DNA from: Lutjanus erythropterus
Taxonomy: Eukaryota; Chordata; Actinopteri; Lutjaniformes; Lutjanidae
Assembly: GCA_020091685.1 (NCBI GenBank)
Contig: CM034600.1
Coordinates: 3,856,837-3,920,836, forward strand
Length of the DNA: 64,000 nt
Direction: 5' to 3'
A program made the position numbers and the translations under genes. The notes under the pieces are model-generated. The model saw only the letters and a list, made by a program, of their open reading frames with translations. It made no database searches and was not told the DNA's origin. This document shows, one piece after another, positions 23,601 through 35,678 of this stretch. Numbering within the stretch: the stretch's first letter is position 1; the number at the start of each line of letters is the position of its first letter.

Positions 23601-26600
23601 TAAGGTGTTTAACTTCCCTTTTGGTAGTGTGACTCTAATGAGACTCCCTGTTGTAAAATGGTACAAGGTTTGTCTGTGTTTTAGTGTCATTTATGTATAA
23701 TATCGAGTTACATTATTATGCTTTTTCTTCACAGTTTTTTCTGTTTGTATTGAACAGGCCTATATATGTAAGCTAGTTAAATTGGTGTATTAGCCATAAC
23801 GCACTGAAACTCTGTTGTTATTGCTATTATTGGTTGAATTAAGCTTGTTGTTAAGAAAGAAAATCTCTGTTTAAGGTTTGTTTTGCAGTAATTATTATAT
23901 ATGTGAATGTGGGAGAAAGCCTTTAATGCTATTTTATGTGTAATTTGCACAATTTTTTCTATGATTTATGTTGTATTCTTGTAGCTTTGACTGTACATAC
24001 ATATTTAAATTAAATATTTATTGTTTGCTTACATTTTCTAACTTGATTTGAGATGGTCACTAATTAAGTTAGAAAGAAAAGAAAAAGAAATCTTCAAAAT
24101 CCAGTACAAGGTGTTTGAGTTGTGGCTGAATATTATTGGAATATTTTGAGGCTTATGGAAGGTAATAATATTTTTAACCAGGATATGAAAATAATATTTT
24201 GTTGTTCACAGCATGCTTTGGAGCTACAGTACAGGTACAGTGTCATAATAAAAAACTTTGTGAACCATCAGTTGGAGAGTAAGACACTGTTTAGCCAGGG
24301 AAGCTACACCCATGTCTGTGGCATCTCTCACTGAAAAACACTTAAATACCATATATATTACCATATATATTACCATAAAGAGTTCAGTTTAATGCAGTGA
24401 CAAGAGATAAACAAGGATTAAAAAAAACAGCTCTCACCTTCATTATAGAGGAAGAGTGGGAAGAGGCCAAGGAACATGAGAGGTTGTAGGTGGTACATGG
24501 CGTCTATTGGGTTCTGAAGGCCTGGAGGAAAGTACAACATGAAAATGAAGTTACAATTCTCCCGCATTTCTCACAATTTATGACAAACTTTCACACTTTT
24601 TTTTTCTTTTTCTGGTACTGTACAGTGTGTTTAAGCCCTACGACTATGAAAGTCTACTGTTTCCAACTGGACAAAAATACAGCTACACCAAATGTTGTTT
24701 CCTGACGCAGAAGAGAATCGCTCACACCTGCGTTATCCAGTTATTCTTTACACATCCGTGCCTCAACCCATGAGAGACAGAGAGAGAAATGAGTGAGTGT
24801 CCTAAGAGACAGAAATACTAAAGCAAATTTCAGATGTCTTGGTAAGAAGGATTCCCATTTCTTATGTAAAGCCTTAAAGGAAAGGGACACATTTTTTATA
24901 AGAGCAGCCTAACTAACTTACTCATAAAAAACATTTGCAAAATAGTCATTTTCCATGTTGCGCTAATCAAAATTTTGCAAAAGGACTCCTGCACACTGTC
25001 TAACTTTCAATATATCATTTGTGTGCAACATTTCGGTACGAGACCTTCATCAGGCAAACTGTTCTTTGTTCATATGAAGCTCTATTTAAGACTGCTTCTT
25101 CCTTTGGCCTGTTCTCTCAAACACACCTGTCTTGTCTAATAGATGTGCGAAGTGTTTGCTTTGTTGCAAATTTTTCAGTTTCATTCTTTAAAAGTCACCA
25201 GAATGCAGGAAACAAAGTCTATGAAAAATTATTGTTTGTCGATTCTTCCCTTTGCTGCCTGTCGAATATTCTGTTTAATTACATTAAACAATGTGTTCAT
25301 GATTAATTCTTGATGTGTATTCTGTAGAGCCTCTTTCAAAGGTTTCAAAGGACTGTGAAGCAAATTGCAAGATGACTGACTGCATTAAGGTGTTCAAACG
25401 GTATATTCATCATTCTTTTGGATTGTCACAGGTGTGGAGAAGCTGATAAGTCAAATTTGAATTTGGGTGTTTATGGCTAAAATGCCCACAGGCAAAGCAA
25501 CTACATATTGTATAGTCATCAACTGACCCAGCTCTGCTTTCTGCATGAGGACCTGAGTGAGGGTCCAGCGGATCCCCCCGATGAAGGACGCCAGCAGCAC
25601 CATGATGAATCCCTGTAGGTCGAACTGGGTAGACTCAAATGTAAACATAAACAGACCACAGGAGATCAGCAGGACCACGAGGATCAGGAATGGGTTCTGG
25701 ACAAAAGGGACAGAAGTGACGGGTGAGAAAAAGTAGAGATAAGAAATGTTGAGCTATCCATAAAAAAAACCTGGAGAAGACAGAAAATAAAATAAACACT
25801 GGAAAAGAAATGAAGATTGAACACAAACTAAGTGGAAAAACACTGAGAATATGGCAAAATGCATCTTTTTCATCTGCACTTACCGTGGCAATAATCTTTA
25901 CAGGTAAAATGTTTCACTGCATTAAAAACAAGTTTATAGCATTTTGTGCTTCAACAATCGGTTGAAATGTTACATATTTGTGACCATATTTGTGACTATT
26001 CTTATGCGCTTTAACGTAGATTACATGGATTTTATTGTGTAAAGTTCCTTCCTCGGGCGGCCACACAGGGTTGCCAGGTCTGTGGTTTTTTTTGTGGAAC
26101 TGGGCCACTGTTGAAGTTGCAGGATGAAGTTTTTTTTGTCCGCTGGTTAGGTAGACCTAGTTTGCATGTGATATCAATTGTTACTATTACTTTTTACTAT
26201 TTCTAAATCCTACCAGACTGACTCCAGATCAGCAGATACACACAAAGACACATATCACACCCACACCCACAAATCACACAAATAAGATGAGCCTATATTC
26301 TCCACCTGCTGGAGCCGGTTTCGTTAGCCATTGGACTGGTTTTGGGCTGGTTTTGATTTGCCATTAGGCTGATTTTGTCACACAGACCTGGCAACCCTGC
26401 AGCCATTATTGGACTTTCTTAGCTCTGTACTGTTCTTGAGCGGGAGCTCAGTTTGCCACTAATAAAGTTTAGGTATAATATTTAAAACGTTCACCATCTC
26501 AGTTTAGCATTAGCATTAGCATGCCAATATTTGCTAAATGACCCTTCCTAAGTCCCGCCTCTTTTCACTTTGAACAATCTTGCTACCACGTGGAACCTCA

Positions 26601-29600
26601 GTCGAATTTTTCCTTTTCTTTTCTTAGATATGTTATGCACTGTACTTGTGTATATGTTGAAATTTAAAGAAAGCAATGTATTTAGTCACAAAAAACTCAA
26701 CACCTCTAGTCACTTCCATGAGGGTAAGTGGTTTCGATAATGGCGCTAGGGGTAAGAAGCAGTTACCGCCTCTCAAAGTTCACCATGCTGTACTTCTGCC
26801 GGTTTGTCGCCTGGCTTTGGTCAACCAAATAGAGCGGGGAAAATATTGCAGAAATAGCAGGCACTGTGGAAAGAAGCGGTCATGGAAGAGATGATAATGC
26901 CGCTGTCCCAGCACTATGACATTCACTGAACCACCTCCCTTTCATTGCAGCAGCAGCTTTTAAAAGAGTTTTGTTTTTCAGGGGAATGCTCTTGCAGGTA
27001 AGCGGATGACAGGGTGGTAAAAAGCCTGATAAAAACAAAACACAACATCTGATGGCTAATGTTAGCAAATCATTAAGTACATACATAAATCATTTCCTTG
27101 CTAGTTAGCTAGCATTTTCTCAAATGAGCTAACATAAAGGGATAATTCCTCCCAAAATCAGAAATGCATACTTTTTCCTCTGGCCTGTACTACTATTTAT
27201 CCATCTAGATTGTTGTGGTGTGAGTTGTCAGCCACAGAGATGTCTGCCTTCCCTTGAATATAATGGAACTACATGGCACTCAACTTGTGGTGCTTAAAGT
27301 GCCCCCCAAAAAAGTGAAGAATTCAATTCAGCAATCATGACCCGGTTACTCAAGATATTCCACAGACAGTTTCATGTAGGAACTACTTTCTGTCCAGTAG
27401 AATTAGAGAGAAAGTAGTTCCAGTAGATAGTGCTTAACAAAGAAAATAGTCCTAGTAGATTCTGCTGCAGAATGAAAGTAGTTCCTACATGAAACTGCTC
27501 ACAACAACGTCTGTGGATCATCATGAGTGATTCTTACTTATAATTTAAAAACTGTTATACAACAGATTACTTAACTGACCTTTTCATCCAACATACAATT
27601 CTCCTACAAGAAAACCAAGCCGGCATTCGTTGTAATTGCTAGGAGATTTGTGACTATTTTTTCCCTCAACATGGCTATTCAGAGATTCTTTATAATGACA
27701 GAAGCAGCATGGGGTCCTGCTATTTAGAAGCATTAGCAGGTCCACACGGCAGGAGATGGTACTTTCACTGCTGCAAGTGCATCAAATTGAACAAATTGAA
27801 ACTCATTCTGTTACAGCCATCATGAAGGTCAGAGGTACAATCCAGAAAACAGAACAAAAGCATTTCCTGTTGCTTACATGCGGTGTGCTAACTGCACTTC
27901 CTTCTCTGAAACTGTCAGCACATGAAGGGAACATAAATCATACAGAAACAGTTTGATGATCATGGAATTTCATGGAGTTTTTGTATAACTGGACGTTGTT
28001 TCAGCAAATGCTAAGGTCACTCACCGGCTCCTCTAGTTTAAAGACCAGGGAGAAAAAGAGGATGAAGAGCACTGCTGAGGACTTGGTCATGGTGTACCTT
28101 GAATAACACAAAAAAGACACACAATGGGAGTGGAAATATCCAATAACTGGGTAAATATAAAACTGATAACCTTACGTTTGAAGTAGTGCTTGATTTATTA
28201 TTACATATTTATAGTATTAAAAAGCCTAAGACACACACTTACAAGCTAATGGTGATATAGAGGAAGCTCCAGTTGGAAAGTCCAATATCCAGTGCAGTAG
28301 CCATGGCTGGGAAAAAGAGGGACAGAATGTATGACTTTTAGAAAACAAAAACATTTAGTATCTGCTATTTAGAGATAATCGACATCAACCGATGCCTGCA
28401 CTCATAAAGCCAACGATCAAAAAATGTCTGCAGACACATCAGCAGGCAGCCCTGTCAGTGTGGCGGCTGCACAACAATGTTAGCGCTCCCCTTTGTGAGT
28501 TTTAGAAAGGTGGTGAAAAAGTTCGTTTGGAGCCCTGCACTGTAACTCTCTTTGCCTAAATGTCAGTCTTTTCTCATTTTTAACACATTCCTCACATCCT
28601 AATGGCAGCAAATATGATCTTAAACTGTTACTGATGAGTGTTACATATATATTATTTCAAGTTTGGAATAATGCAGTTGAACAACATTGCTTCTGACATC
28701 TGGGTACCCGGCTCTCAGTCACATTCTGAAATCTAGAGCAGTGGCTCCAAACCTTTTTTCCTTGGAGCCCCTCTACTTGTATCTGAGGTAAGCGGAGCCC
28801 CCCCAGCCTGAACACATACGCAAACACACACACTAAAAGAATAAGTGATTCATTTCAAAGCTTTACTGTCCAAAATAACATCAACTGTTTGCATTCTTAG
28901 AACATTCACCTTCTGGTAAACGTGTCTGTTGTAGTATAAGCTCAACATTTTTTCTTTTAACAGGCCAGCAGAAAAATTTATATACACTCATTCTTACCAA
29001 AAGAATGATAATGACTCATTATTACAGAGCTCGAAAGGTCACGGAGTTGTTAGTAGGCTACAAAGTAACCTATTATTTTTAATCGAGGACAAACAAATCT
29101 ATTATTTTTTTAAGTTTTGTATACAGACTATGTCAGCTGAAGGGTTTGTACAGGTGCTGGAAGTCCTCGAAAAGACTTCAATTTTAAGAGCTTGGATTTT
29201 GGATAAAGTGCTTGAAACTGATTGGAACTGCAATCACATTACTTTGAAAACAAACTGCAGCCTGACTGAAGTTAGTTACATTTTTAGGTAAAGAAATAAA
29301 ATTGATCAGATATTTGCTGAGGCAGACTGTATAGGAAATTGATGATTAATCATTAATAAATTAAGCATGTATTAAAATGTACAAAATTTGCAAATGCTAA
29401 GCCAAATCAGACAGGTGACATATTTTGAAACATGAGACTCTGTCATGTTTTCCTTTAATTTGTCACCCGTCTGTAGAATTCTATCACAAATCATTTTGTG
29501 TATAAATATGTATTTTACAACAGCTGTAAGGTGCTGAAAAAGATTGAAAACGCACCTTGAAAATTCTTGAAAAGTGCTTGAATTTGATTTTGGAACCCTG

Positions 29601-31058
29601 AAATTGCGATTTTAGTTGACATATGCAAATCTCACTTTGAGGAACTCAGAGCAGACAAAATCTTGGAGACCCCCTGTGATTTCTGGTGCCCCCCTAAGGG
29701 GGGCCCAGACCCCAGGTTGGGAACCAATGATCTAGAGAATAACCCAGTGTATTTTTCTATTTCATTTCCTAAAAAAAAACATCTAAAACAACATGTTACT
29801 GGCTAAGATAATCATGTATATTAGACTATAATGTGCATAGAATGATGGAATTACACACGACTTCTCTTTGTTTTGATATCTGCATTACTTATCAGCCATC
29901 AGCCTTCCTGCTCTCTAAATATTGGCCAACCACTATCTTCATCTTACCCATTAGAACTGATGTAACGTTTGTATCAATATGGACTTCAGTCAAAGAGTGT
30001 ACTAAGGACTCTTCACTGAAAGCTTCGTCAGTGAGTGAACATGATAAGAGCTGACTATCAGTCTCTTTGTCTAATCGTCTGAATACTTTGTGCTGCCTTC
30101 TGAAGAGGGAGGTGAAACTCCCCGCACCACTAAAATCTCACCTGTGGGCGCCACTTTATGGAGGTAATCTGACCAGCTCAGAAGGATGCGGGGTTTCCCT
30201 GTCCAGCACTGCATGGCCTGCCGCGTCAGAGCCGACAGGCAGAAGTTGACGGTGAGGTGGACTAACGTCATGAAGAGGGGGTAGTGGAAGCCCTGAAAGA
30301 CGGAGACAGACAGGGTCATCTAGAACAGCCTAGTCAAGTTGGATTGTCAATAGTCTCAGATTTTTCTCTGGGTCCTGAATCCTGAGACACTGGAAGATGA
30401 CCTACTTAAGACCTCCTCCAAGAGAGAAAAGCCTCTAATCTATACACTACGATGTCAATCATCCACTGAGTGAAAAACTGACTCCATGACACAACAGCCC
30501 AATTTGCATAATGAAGCAGAAATGCATAAAGAAATATAAAAAGAAATGCAGAAGTGAATACGTTTGGGAAAATAAATAAATAAATAATAGGGAAAATGCA
30601 AAGGGAAATGATAAAGAAATAAATATGTAAATAAATAACTTTAAAATTAATGAATTAATACATACAATGAAAGTTAAATAGGAAAGTATATAAACAGGGT
30701 TAGGGAGAATTAAAATGAAGCTAAATAAATACAGAAGCAAACTGAAATTGAAATATCAATCTGTGTCACATTTAAAAAATGAATTAATCCCTACATTTAT
30801 TATTCATATTACTTTAGTGCATTTAATGGAATATTATTTATCTATTTAGTCATTTAATTACTTTTGATTTTGGCAGGTACAGTCCTCCATAGAGGAACAG
30901 TGGTATTACTGGAAAACCAATAGTGCTTTCTGAACTCCTTCACTTACCTTCATCAGCCATTTGTTATAGAAGGTGATGCCTATAGAGAAGACATAGTAAA
31001 GGAGAACTAATCCAATGGTGCGAAGCCCCCGGCAGATGAACTGGACAGGGCACGCCAT
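20615..31058 (-). CDS. slc35c2: Solute carrier family 35 member C2, complete
   Basis: A nucleotide-sugar-transporter-like multi-pass protein of the early secretory pathway; the mammalian relative has been linked to GDP-fucose supply for Notch fucosylation. Nine coding exons join in phase: 30948-31058, 30142-30292, 28243-28306, 28025-28097, 25528-25696, 24438-24521, 22379-22554, 22039-22168 and 20615-20748, giving 363 residues (human 365). ATG at 31058 is preceded in frame by TAG 13 codons upstream. Recognisable blocks are [20 protein letters not shown] in exon 1, [20 protein letters not shown] in exon 4, [20 protein letters not shown] in exon 5 and [20 protein letters not shown] in exon 7. 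They fall in about ten hydrophobic segments, followed by an acidic cytoplasmic tail ending EEQEITHH. All introns have GT-AG ends. Introns hold several transposons, described separately. Confidence 0.95.
21385..21600. repeat. ATTAATC-type repeat in slc35c2 intron 8
   Basis: It starts 'gagctgcaacaattaatcaagtaatcgattgttaaattaatcgc', continues 'gattccagcttcttctgagaatattttgcggtttctttacc' and stops near 'gacaaagcaagacatctgaac'. The right terminus is missing, so this is a half copy. A short relative of its middle ('ggtttctttaccactttatgacagtaaact') occurs just upstream at 21301-21330. Confidence 0.6.
22839..23600. mobile_element. hAT-like non-autonomous element (GGTCTGCAACC ends)
   Basis: The left end 'cagaggtctgcaacctttatgatcaaaagagccattttt' is mirrored by the right end 'agcagcaggttacagacacctg'. 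The same right-end text occurs at 60190-60220 ('gagccacaggttgcagaccctt'). The terminal CAG..GTCTGCAACC signature is typical of hAT-derived repeats in fish. No convincing 8-bp target duplication remains. It lies in the slc35c2 intron between coding exons 6 and 7. Confidence 0.55.
26066..26400. repeat. Foldback element with about 20-bp inverted ends
   Basis: Left 'acagggttgccaggtctgtg' is repeated inverted at the right as 'cacacagacctggcaaccctg' (26380-26400). Between the arms lie about 300 bases without coding content, including 'gactggttttgggctggttttgatttgcc'. It lies in the slc35c2 intron between coding exons 4 and 5. It is probably a MITE. Confidence 0.6.
27132..27540. mobile_element. MITE, copy 2 of the 17698/34409 family, truncated
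   Basis: It opens 'ataaagggataattcctcccaaaatcagaaatgcatac', then 'tatttatccatctagattgttgtggtgtgagttg', 'gagatgtctgccttcc-ttgaatataatgg' and 'cttgtggtgcttaaagtgcc'. It ends after the 'gtagttcctacatgaaactgctcacaacaacgtctgtggat' block, so the right arm is missing. It is intronic in slc35c2. Confidence 0.6.
28739..29729. mobile_element. hAT-like non-autonomous transposon, 991 bp, with 8-bp target duplication
   Basis: The left terminus 'cagtggctccaaacc' is mirrored by the right terminus '..aggttgggaaccaatg' (complement: cattggttcccaacct). The element is flanked on both sides by the identical octamer atctagag (28731-28738 and 29730-29737). An 8-bp duplication plus a CAGTGG-TCC-AACC terminus is diagnostic of the hAT superfamily. 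G-rich and C-rich subterminal runs ('gcggagcccccccagcc', 'cccctaaggggggccc') are present. No transposase frame is present. It lies in the slc35c2 intron between coding exons 2 and 3. Confidence 0.85.
30490..30880. repeat. A-rich intronic repeat (AAATAAATAAATA)
   Basis: A chain of 'aaataaataaataa' and 'gaaat.caaag.gaaatgataaagaaataaat' motifs lies in the first coding intron of slc35c2. It looks like a decayed tail or simple-sequence expansion. The opposite-strand frame of 93 codons rich in Phe, Leu and Ile is its translation shadow. Confidence 0.4.
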
Positions 31059-31137
31059 ATAGGGCTGCCACGACCAGCGGTCAACAACAGACAGCTACCG
31101 CGGAAAGGTCATCTCCAACCTGAACGTACAGCCCCTC
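31059..31137 (-). other. slc35c2 5'UTR part of first coding exon (inferred)
   Basis: Upstream of the ATG on the minus strand there is an in-frame TAG and then a possible acceptor, 'gggtcttatag', ending at 31138. This would make the exon start at 31137 and require an upstream untranslated exon. The pyrimidine tract is only moderate, so the transcript could instead begin nearby. Confidence 0.35.
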
Positions 31138-31939
31138 CTATAAGACCCAGAGAGGACAGATAGAGGAGAGGGTGGAGAGAGAGAGAAACCACATTTAATC
31201 CAGGCATTTTTATCCAAAAGTGCAGGTCAGCCTCACACATAAGAAAACTCATCAGATTCTGTGTCCTCAATATGTTCTTAATGAGAGAAAAAATCTTGAG
31301 GAAACCCTCAAAGGGAAAGTTTTACAAATAGCCTAAATATAATCCTACCAAAATTGCTTTTTCTAATATAGGTATTTTGTGATTAAAAAAAGGAGTGAAC
31401 ATCACACAAAATTACAACTGAAAATCTGGAAAATGTTTATTACTCGTTAAAGTCTCCTCTATAACATATAATACAGTTCTAAGAGGTCCAAGTGCTGGTT
31501 GTTAACTATAATCTGCTACCACTTTTTTTGCTTCCTAAAATAATAATTAGCACTTTAATATAAGGCAGCATAAATTGGTACTAATCCATATAAATGTTGG
31601 CATTAAATAACAGAAAACATAAATAAGTATCACAAGTTAAAATAGCACATTTCTATTACTTTCAACTGTCTGTGAAAGCCAAACTCGCACATCAATGTTC
31701 ATTGAGTAATGCCTGGAGTACGAAATGAACTTTTCATTACAGCACTTAAACAAATAACGAGAGCCTGGGGAAAAATGGGAAACTCCCAAGGTAAACAAGT
31801 GGCTGGAAAAAGCAGAAGACACCTTAAAGCTTTCTTTATATTAAAATTACATCTGAGCGGATGTTTTGGGGAACTGTAACAAAACTGTAGTAGCAGCATC
31901 TCTATCTCCATAATGGAATATTGAAGCCTAAACTTGATC

Positions 31940-33570
31940 TTTTTTAATATAAATAAATATCATATACATACACATATGCATACGATTTTTTGATATTACA
32001 TATACATTTATAACTATGTGTACAAATGGATGTTTCTGAATATACAGGCAAATATGTATGTGACAACACACACTACGGTTAACAACACTTTCATCATTTA
32101 TTTTGTACTTATTTATGGGGTCTTCGTTCCATGGTGTATTATTCAGGTAACCACTGAATTTTATGTGTGTGAAAGATAGCAAAATGCAAAAATGTAAAAA
32201 AAACAAAACAACAACAATTAAAAAATGGTGTCAAATGGTTAAACAAACAGAAATTCATCAATGATATGTACTGACACAATGAAGTATTTTTAAAGAAGAA
32301 AAGAAGATGTACCCACAGGTCACTTTGACCAACATCCATCTAAGGGTTAAGAATTTCTTTTTGCACATTCAGTGTGCTGCATCCAACTCCATGTGTCATG
32401 TGTGACACATTTTCTGTTTAACTGTGGACAACACTGAACCCTTTATGAGGACATGAGACAAGAAAACATTGATAAATCTTGTTTTTTTTTTAACATGGGT
32501 GCAATGGGAAATTGAAAAAATAGGAAAAATACTTCACCCCCACTTGGATTTCTTGGAGCTTTTGACATGTTTTAAATGACATGTATGAGACTAGAACACT
32601 CTGTTGCAATCTGTATGGGGTCATGTTGTGTAATGCCTGCACTACTTGGACTATGGTTTCATTTCTGAATATTAATGTTACAGCTGAACAAGTGCAAAGT
32701 TAGTTATCAGAGCTGTAAACAAACCTGCTGCAATGTAAACTTGATAGCAACATTAGTGTTAGCTCAAGTTTGACAGCCACTCTCAGCTATTTGTTAAACC
32801 ACGTCAGCTAATGTTAACTTAGCTACTACAGTATTAACATACCTAGCTTAATTTTAACCACAGTTACCCAACAAATTGTTAAACAGGCACTGTATTAATG
32901 TATTATTATTAATTAGACGGCCTCGTGTGATATTAGCAGATGAACTCAGTAGTAGCTAAGGTAACGGTGGCACTCACCAGATGGTTATCTGGTAGTTTGA
33001 CAGATCCAGTTGCTTTCTGAGCTAACCAAGCGGTACCCCATTAGTTCATATTAGCTAGCTTGCTACGTAGCTATATGGGTATTGTATAGTTGATTATGTT
33101 TGCTTACTCTATGACACAAAAATGATTAAGTTAGCCGTTATTTCTTGACGCTTCAACGTCATCACTCGCTTTCTGCCTCTCGTGACTTAAGTGCATATTA
33201 GCAACACCCTCATATTGAACTCCATCAAGAAACCTCTCCATTTAGCGTTAGCAGTGTGTAATTCTCACCTACAAGTAAAATGCTTTGAAACCACAGACTT
33301 CCTCGAATCAGTATGGACCATGCTTTAATTCGGCATCACTATAACCCACCAAGAATAAGTATGGTTTAATATATTCTGGCTTTTCTGTTTTGGACGTCAT
33401 GTATTGCTCCCGCACTAAATAACACGTACAGAGCGTGGGACATGAGTGACTTGCCATCTTTTTAAATAGAATCTGGCCTTTGCCGTTCGCCGACAAAGTA
33501 ACTGAGAAACGTGGCTTTAAAAGAAACCTACCGTCTGTCATGTTGACCATATGGATGAGTAGCAGAAAAA
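31940..33570. other. Non-coding, inferred 5' intron of slc35c2
   Basis: AT-rich sequence containing many 'gctaac' and 'tagctaa' words between 32700 and 33130, a pattern that recurs in other spacers of this window. No exon or transposon end was recognised. The 120-codon minus frame at 33308-33670 overlaps the proposed untranslated exon and has no recognised relative. Confidence 0.35.
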
Positions 33571-33581
33571 CTTGTATATAC

Positions 33582-33700
33582 CTGTGGCATGAGCTGGGGT
33601 TGTGGGGATCGTTCTTCTTCTTCGAGGTTTGACGGCAGCTTGCATCCCTGACGCTGCACACTGCCATCATCCGGAAATAGAGGGCGAGCGTGTCCCCGTA
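33582..33700 (-). promoter_or_regulatory. Candidate slc35c2 untranslated first exon / promoter
   Basis: On the minus strand this reads '..ctctatttccggatgatggc', which holds an ETS-type TTTCCGG site at a likely start region, and continues to 'catgccacag|gtatatac', a possible donor at 33582. The local sequence is richer in CpG than its surroundings. The distance to the first coding exon is about 2.4 kb. An alternative donor 'acttgtag|gtgagaat' lies at about 33266. Transcript evidence would decide. Confidence 0.3.
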
Positions 33701-34408
33701 ATTGAATGATGAACTCGTGAATCAGGGCCTCTTAGGACAACTGAGTTTCTGTTCCTGTAGCAGCGTTTTATTTTAGTAATTTTGTTAGCAAAATTGACTT
33801 GAAGAGGGTTTGGTGATTAATATATCTAAAATAAATAAGGTTAAAGAAATTAAATTTACGTTGTGTTGATGTAAGAATTATATCCAGTTTCCTGCAAACG
33901 TTTGAGAGTCACATAAGTGTAAATGATTATTTCTGTGAATTGCATCGTGGTTTGACTGAAAGACAAATTTAGTCAATTCTGTAATGATTCATAACAAATA
34001 CACTTTTCTTGTCAGATAACCCTGGAAAAAATCAATTGTACTTGAGAAAACATGTGCAATATGATTAAGATATTAAGTTCAACAAACTATTTTAACTCTT
34101 TTAATCAGTTGATTGAACTCTGTATAGTATATTTTTCAACTCATTGTGTCTTTTAATACAATGTACGTTGACAGTTTTAAATAAGGTTGGCGATATGGCT
34201 TATAAATAATATTACAATATTTTTAGACTATGCCACAATATAATTTTCTAATATCTAAATTCTCAAACAGAAATAACTCATATAATATGGTGCATTGCTA
34301 TAGATTGAACTTTCCAACAGTATAAAACATAAGGCTGGACAATATGGACAAAATTAAATATCTGCTTCCCTTAGTACTGTACCATTCATGCAATCTGGGG
34401 CAACAGAC

Positions 34409-35050
34409 TTAAAGGAACAGTCCATTCCAAAATCAAAAATACATTTTTTTTCACCTTGCCTGTAGTAATTTATCCATCTAGTTTTTTGGTGTGACTTGCA
34501 GGGTTTTGTAGATGTTGGCAATGAAGATGTCTGCCTTCTCTCCAATATAATGTATTTAATGGAACATGGCTTTTGGTGGCCAAAGCATAAAAATACATAA
34601 ATAAATAAACTTGAACATCTCAAAACCAGCATCTCTTTCCAAAAATCATGACCAACTTAGTCAAGATAATCCACAGACTGTGTTGTGAGCAGTTTCATGT
34701 ATAAAGTTATCCTACCATTCTATTAGAAAGAAAGTAGTTCCGGTAGATTCTACTGCAGAAAGGAAAGTAGTTCCTACATGAAACTGCTTACAGTGAGGTC
34801 TGTGGATTATCTGGGGCAACCAGTAACCATGATTTTTTGAAAGAGGCAGCGGTTAGGAAATTTTCAGATGTAGTTTTTGGTGTTTTGAGCACCACAAGCA
34901 GAGTGCCATTTAGTTCTCCTATACTGGGGAGAAGGCATACATCTCCAAAACACAACTGCAACACACACCGAAAAAATCTAGATGAAAAAATAGCACCACC
35001 GGCTAGGGGAAAAATATGTGTATTTGATTAGGGGTGAATCGTCCCTTTAA
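34409..35050. mobile_element. TTAA-flanked MITE just upstream of taf13, copy 3
   Basis: The ends are 'TTAAaggaacagtccattccaaaatc' and 'gattaggggtgaatcgtcccttTAA', inverted to each other, with TTAA at each edge (34409-34412, 35047-35050), as for piggyBac-like elements. The inside carries the family blocks 'tccatctag', 'gatgtctgccttctct', 'aagaaagtagttcc', 'gtagttcctacatgaaactgctta' and 'gttttgagcaccacaagc'. No transposase. Its right end is only about 60 bases from the proposed taf13 start. Confidence 0.7.
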
Positions 35051-35109
35051 AGAAAAATAACCGCAGGGGGGCAGTATATTTCTATAGCAGGCTTTTTTCT
35101 CCCCACATC

Positions 35110-35183
35110 ATTTCCACAGTCGAGGAAAAAGAAGCGGAAGTCAACACAGACTGTTGTGGTCCTCCGCTGAGCTGAGTTACAAG
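35110..35183 (+). promoter_or_regulatory. taf13 5'UTR exon (inferred)
   Basis: A purine-rich segment, 'cgaggaaaaagaagcggaagtc..ctgagctgagttacaag', ends in a splice donor gtaaca at 35184. The matching acceptor 'gtgtttctaagcag' ends at 35302, one base before the taf13 ATG. The intron would be 119 bases. A CGGAAGT ETS site lies at 35134-35140. The transcription start is not fixed. Confidence 0.5.
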
Positions 35184-35303
35184 GTAACATTTTTCATGTT
35201 TAACTGAACATTAAGTGTAATATCATGTCACATCACTGCTCAGTGGTAAGGTGCCTGTAATACAGGGAAGTTAAAGCAGTCTCTCCGTGTGTTTCTAAGC
35301 AGA

Positions 35304-35678
35304 ATGGCGGACGAGGAGGACGAGCCCGGCTTCGATGAGGAGGTGGACGACGGGACCAGCGGGGTGGACGTCGGCCACGGCAAGAGAAAGAGGCTCTTCT
35401 CCAAGGAGCTCCGGTGCATGATGTACGGCTTCGGGGACGACCAGAACCCGTACACGGAGTCCGTGGACATCCTGGAGGACCTGGTGATCGAGTTCATCAC
35501 AGAAATGACCCACAAAGCCATGTCCATCGGACGCCAGGGCCGCGTCCAGGTGGAGGACATCGTTTTCCTGATCCGCAAGGACCCCAGGAAGTTCGCCAGA
35601 GTCAAGGACCTGCTGACCATGAACGAAGAGCTGAAGAGAGCCAGGAAAGCTTTCGACGAAGCGAACTATGGCTCCTAA
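35304..35678 (+). CDS. taf13: TFIID subunit TAF13, complete, intronless coding region
   Basis: TAF13 is a small histone-fold subunit of the general transcription factor TFIID and pairs with TAF11 in the nucleus. The frame encodes 124 residues, the same length as human TAF13 as I remember it. An acidic N-terminus (MADEEDEPGFDEEVDD) leads to GKRKRLFSKELRCMMYGFGD at residues 29-48. The histone fold follows, including YTESVDILEDLVIEFITEMT and GRVQVEDIVFLIRKDPRKFA, and the protein ends RARKAFDEANYGS. The start at 35304 is chosen because the upstream in-frame ATG lies before the splice acceptor. The coding region has no intron, whereas the human gene has several. Codons are strongly GC-ending, unlike the surrounding DNA. 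A polyadenylation signal follows at 35904. It is likely functional. Confidence 0.97.
   Translation: MADEEDEPGFDEEVDDGTSGVDVGHGKRKRLFSKELRCMMYGFGDDQNPYTESVDILEDLVIEFITEMTHKAMSIGRQGRVQVEDIVFLIRKDPRKFARVKDLLTMNEELKRARKAFDEANYGS

Noticed and set aside
33308-33670. 120-codon minus-strand frame near the slc35c2 5' end
   Set aside because: No recognised family, and it overlaps a probable untranslated exon; kept only as a possible 5'UTR region.
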